Assembly (NCBI GenBank): GCA_020692325.1 | Contig: JAIMKR010000005.1 | Span: 137,050-201,049, forward strand | Reading direction: 5' to 3' | Length of the DNA: 64,000 bases | DNA from: Desulfocurvus sp. | GTDB taxonomy: Bacteria > Desulfobacterota > Desulfovibrionia > Desulfovibrionales > Desulfovibrionaceae | The notes under the pieces: model-generated | Seen by the model: only the letters and a program-made list of their open reading frames with translations | The model's database searches: none | Told to the model about the DNA's origin: nothing | Part shown: positions 61,580 to 64,000 of the stretch, in pieces | Layout of the letters: each line of letters starts with the position of its first letter | Numbering within the stretch: position 1 is the first letter of the stretch | Program-made: the position numbers and the translations under genes

Positions 61580-62702
61580 CCAGCAAGCCGAGGGCGACAA
61601 GCTCTCGCTCATCGTGGACGGGCACGAGCACCGCGACTGGGAGACGGCGGAGGTGGACTCGGACCTGCTCACCCCGGCGGACGCCTGGCGCGTCAGTATC
61701 GGCCTGCCCAGCGCCAAACTGCCCGCGTACCTCATGCCGTGGGCTCCGGTCACGCTGGCCATCGGCGGTCAGGTGGTCATGCGCGGCCGAATCGACACGG
61801 TCGAGCCAACGGTGGGCTACGGCGAGCATACCCTGGCCCTCGCCGGGCGCGATCTGGCGGCGGTGTTGGTGGACTGCTCAGCCCCCATTTTCAGCGCGCG
61901 CCAGTGTGGCCTCGCCGAGATCGTGGCCAAGATGGTGCGGCCGCTGGGCATCACCAACATCCGCGTGGTCGCGGGCAGCGCCACGCACGACAAGATCAGC
62001 GTGGACCCCGGCATCACCGCCTGGGATGCGCTCCAGCGGGTCTGCGAGGAGAACGGCTGCTGGCCGTACATGGCCCCGGACGGCACGCTGGTCATCGGCG
62101 GGCCGGACTACAGCGACGCCACCAACCCGGCGGTTGGCCAGCTCACCCTGCGCGAGGATGGCCGGGGCAACAACATTTTGCGCCTGGGGCTGCGCCGCAG
62201 CATTCAGGACTGGCACAGCCCGGTCACGGTGCTGGGGCAGGCGCACGGCGGCGTCTCCTCCTCCGGCGCGCACAACATCAAGGCCACGGCCAGGGACGCG
62301 GCCGCGCATTTCAACCGCCCCAGGATCGTGGTGGAGGCCGATTGCGACAACGTCGGCCACGCCCAGCGCCGGGCGCGCAAGATCGTGGCCGACGGCAAGC
62401 TGGCCTCGTTCGAGATCCACGCCACCGTGGCGGGGTACCGCGTCCTCGGCGCGCCCGGCTCGCCGTTGTGGACGCCGGGCCAGCGCGTGCGCGTGCTCTC
62501 CGAGCCGCACAACCTGGACGGCGTGTACTACCTCATGCACCGCACGTTTTTGTGCAGCCGCTCGGCCGGGCACACCACGGAACTGGTGCTCAAGCCGGAC
62601 GCCCTGTGGCAGCCGGACGTGGCGCACCACAAGCGGCACCACTTCCGCAAAAAGAAAAAAGGCCGCAAATCGTTGGGGCCTGGGGAGATCATCGACTTAT
62701 GA
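61569..62702 (+). CDS. Mu gpP (gp44)-like baseplate hub protein
   Basis: A 377-residue protein of the phage late-control D/gpP family. VDSDLLTPADAWRVSIGLPS, GGQVVMRGRIDTVEPTVGYG, LAEIVAKMVRPLGITNIRV and GCWPYMAPDGTLVIGGPDY are typical. It forms the hub around the spike. The C-terminus is strongly basic (HKRHHFRKKKKGRKSLG). It overlaps both neighbours. Confidence 0.92.
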   Translation: MPVSQQAEGDKLSLIVDGHEHRDWETAEVDSDLLTPADAWRVSIGLPSAKLPAYLMPWAPVTLAIGGQVVMRGRIDTVEPTVGYGEHTLALAGRDLAAVLVDCSAPIFSARQCGLAEIVAKMVRPLGITNIRVVAGSATHDKISVDPGITAWDALQRVCEENGCWPYMAPDGTLVIGGPDYSDATNPAVGQLTLREDGRGNNILRLGLRRSIQDWHSPVTVLGQAHGGVSSSGAHNIKATARDAAAHFNRPRIVVEADCDNVGHAQRRARKIVADGKLASFEIHATVAGYRVLGAPGSPLWTPGQRVRVLSEPHNLDGVYYLMHRTFLCSRSAGHTTELVLKPDALWQPDVAHHKRHHFRKKKKGRKSLGPGEIIDL

Positions 62703-63283
62703 TGGATGCCATGCGCGATGTGATGCGCTACGTGGAGCGCCGGTTGGCGGGCGTGCGCCTGGCCTACCGGGCCAGCCTCTCGGCCTTGTCCAAGGGCGCG
62801 GCCGTGCAGCTGGCCCAGGGCGACGCGCTCGCCGGTGAGGTCATGCAGGGCGCGGAGGTGTTCCAGCAGTTCGGGTTCACCAGCGCGCCGCCTGCGGGCA
62901 CGCAGGCCATTGTGCTGCCCCTGGGCGGCAGCACCGCGCACAGCGTCATCATCGCCACCGAAAACGGCGCCTACCGCGTGGACGTGGCCGGCGGCGAGGC
63001 CTGCATCTATAATATGTACGGCGACAAGGTGCATCTCAAGCAAGAGCGCATCGACGTGGAGACCAAGACGCTGCACATCAAGGCCAGCGAGCAGGTCATC
63101 TTCGAGACGCCATCCATCGCCATGCAGGGCACGGGCGGCGGCGACGCGGCGGCCACCATGACCGGCAGCCTGCATATCACCGGTGGCATCACGTCCGACG
63201 CGGACATTGTGGCGGGCGGGGTGAGTCTGGAGCACCACACGCATCCTGGGGATAGCGGCGGGGTGACGGGGGAGGCTATTTAG
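62699..63283 (+). CDS. Mu gp45-like membrane-piercing spike (baseplate assembly protein V)
   Basis: A 194-residue spike. The N-terminal OB part (AYRASLSALSKGAAVQLAQG, then GFTSAPPAGTQAIVLPLGGS) is followed by a beta-helical segment (VHLKQERIDVETKTLHIKAS). The end SLEHHTHPGDSGG is the His-rich, metal-binding apex seen in P2 gpV and Mu gp45. The ATG at 62699 overlaps the hub stop (ATGA). The minus-strand cargo gene overlaps its last eight bases. Confidence 0.92.
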   Translation: MMDAMRDVMRYVERRLAGVRLAYRASLSALSKGAAVQLAQGDALAGEVMQGAEVFQQFGFTSAPPAGTQAIVLPLGGSTAHSVIIATENGAYRVDVAGGEACIYNMYGDKVHLKQERIDVETKTLHIKASEQVIFETPSIAMQGTGGGDAAATMTGSLHITGGITSDADIVAGGVSLEHHTHPGDSGGVTGEAI

Positions 63284-63779
63284 TCTCTGCTCGTATTTGT
63301 TTTACTGCCCAATTTATAACGCCCTGTGTAAAGAGAGTGACGGAAAACTCGAGCATCCATAGCATGTTTGGTGGATTGTTTTTATCAACAGCATAAATGC
63401 TCGTAATAGTGAATGGATCTTCTTCGTCGGTGAATTTTATGACATAGTTTGCATGGATGATTTTATCACAAACATCCTTAATACTAAAGTTTACCGTGTG
63501 CTCTCTGTTATTGGCATATTTATACATAAAGCCAGAATGATTCACATATGCAGATGTCGGCTCATGTGGGATTCCTTGGTAGAATTTTACTCTTGTCGTA
63601 ATCGCAAGATTGAGCAAACATTTTGAGAGCATCTCATTGTATTTGCTTTTGACATATTCCTTATCATCAATTGTTGAATGCTCAAATAGACTATACGCAG
63701 TGGCGTCGATTGCGTGACACTGCATCGCAAGATCAATGATATTATCCCATGTCACATCTATGCCATTCATTATATCCAT
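63276..63779 (-). CDS. A+T-rich cargo gene of unknown function inside the tail operon
   Basis: A 167-residue soluble protein (MDIMNGIDVTWDNIIDLAMQ, ending WAVKQIRAETK). No domain is recognised; it is helical and acidic in the first half. The start at 63779 is chosen because AAGGAA lies six to seven bases before it; an ATG at 63785 is too close. It runs against the tail operon, between gp45 and gp46, has its own promoter and is much richer in A+T. Most likely a moron, perhaps defensive. Confidence 0.65.
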   Translation of the reverse strand: MDIMNGIDVTWDNIIDLAMQCHAIDATAYSLFEHSTIDDKEYVKSKYNEMLSKCLLNLAITTRVKFYQGIPHEPTSAYVNHSGFMYKYANNREHTVNFSIKDVCDKIIHANYVIKFTDEEDPFTITSIYAVDKNNPPNMLWMLEFSVTLFTQGVINWAVKQIRAETK

Positions 63780-63821
63780 ATACATTTCCTTTGTAACACG
63801 TGTATTATCGAATAAATATTT

Positions 63822-63849
63822 TGTATAACGTGTGGTACCTTTGAGTCAA
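63822..63849 (-). promoter_or_regulatory. Sigma-70 promoter of the minus-strand cargo gene
   Basis: On the minus strand TTGACT (63849-63844) and TATACA (63827-63822) are separated by 16 bases. The transcript would reach the ATG at 63779 after about 35 bases. Confidence 0.65.
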
Positions 63850-63855
63850 GTTGCC

Positions 63856-63916
63856 TTGACCTACTGAAGCCCTTCCCTCTGTCCTCCCCCCCGTCCGCCA
63901 CTAGAGTGGCGGCATG
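63856..63916 (+). promoter_or_regulatory. Conserved late element, copy C
   Basis: CCTACTGAAGCCCTTCCCTC followed by CTGTC, a C-rich tract and the inverted repeat CCGCCAC-TAGA-GTGGCGG, which runs into the ATG of gp46. Same order as copies A and B. TAGAGT is 18 bases after CTGTC. Confidence 0.6.
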
Positions 63917-64000
63917 TCGGACGCACTGATTGATCCTACTATTGGCGGTTACACGCTGACCGACGGCGGTCTCACCCCGGATCCCGCGCGCGGCCTGGCC
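63914..64000 (+). CDS. Mu gp46-like baseplate wedge protein (5' partial)
   Basis: The first 29 codons (MSDALIDPTIGGYTLTDGGL, then TPDPARGLA) are the start of the gp46 family of baseplate wedge proteins, which comes next after gp45 in Mu. The gene continues past the window end. Its ATG abuts the hairpin of late element C; the only upstream purine-rich stretch (GTGGCGG) lies in that hairpin. Confidence 0.85.
   Translation, partial: MSDALIDPTIGGYTLTDGGLTPDPARGLA

Overview
The window is GC-rich (roughly two thirds G+C in the core) and carries a chromosomal backbone typical of a sulfate-reducing deltaproteobacterium of the Desulfovibrionaceae. That placement is inferred from gene content and protein sequence style: a mannose-family PTS fragment next to HPr/EI, an FAD plus Fe-S lactate/glycolate-type oxidase pair, a PleD-like GGDEF protein, an Mla operon in the order EFDCA, and a B12 riboswitch before cobT. 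No rRNA, tRNA, CRISPR array or intact IS element was seen.

Layout. (1) 1-3.0 kb: the 3' end of an Rhs gene followed by four orphan Rhs tips. Each restarts at the same conserved core (…YGYCVDDPVNRLDVWGL), and the first four tips are each followed by a small membrane protein, the likely immunity partner. One tip carries a clear phospholipase A2 active site. (2) 3.2-5.3 kb: a small membrane protein, a D-2-hydroxyacid dehydrogenase and a CBS-pair protein. (3) 5.5-6.3 kb: relics of Mu-like head genes (C-terminus of gpF with a PBECR-like nuclease domain, N-terminus of gpG). (4) 6.7-40.3 kb: housekeeping genes. These are an RlmD-like RNA methyltransferase, HD protein, rsmI, bioB, PTS IID/HPr/EI, smpB, glcD plus Fe-S partner, secA, a diguanylate cyclase, argJ, a second HD protein, mlaEFDCA, a phosphoesterase, a lytic transglycosylase, WcbI/glycosyltransferase, riboswitch-cobT, a YbjQ-like protein, an M16 protease, an M15 peptidase and a UvrD helicase.

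(5) 40.3-64 kb (continuing past the window): a Mu-like transposable element. Its left end abuts, and appears to have cut, the UvrD gene inside an upstream EndoQ-like part. It carries a LexA/CI-type repressor, MuA and MuB transposition proteins, Gam, a gp16-like protein, a Mor/C activator, a full lysis cassette (lysozyme, holin, nested Rz/Rz1), and the tail module gp36-gp37-gp38-sheath-tube-gp41 (with a GGGAAAG frameshift site)-tape measure-gpN-gpP-gp45-gp46. The head module that should lie between the lysis genes and gp36 (terminase, portal, F, G, protease, capsid) is missing. In its place are a 600-bp stretch with no recognisable gene and an A+T-rich two-gene cassette: a four-TM protein plus a DndC-like PAPS-reductase/ATP-pyrophosphatase.

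Three foreign-looking cargo insertions (48.0-49.9, 52.4-54.1, 63.3-63.8 kb) each sit directly upstream of a copy of the same conserved element with a hairpin, which leads into the next late operon. The best candidate for an undescribed system is therefore this headless Mu-type element (a possible tailocin) with its DndC-like/4-TM cargo. The Rhs tip array with a PLA2 warhead is the second.
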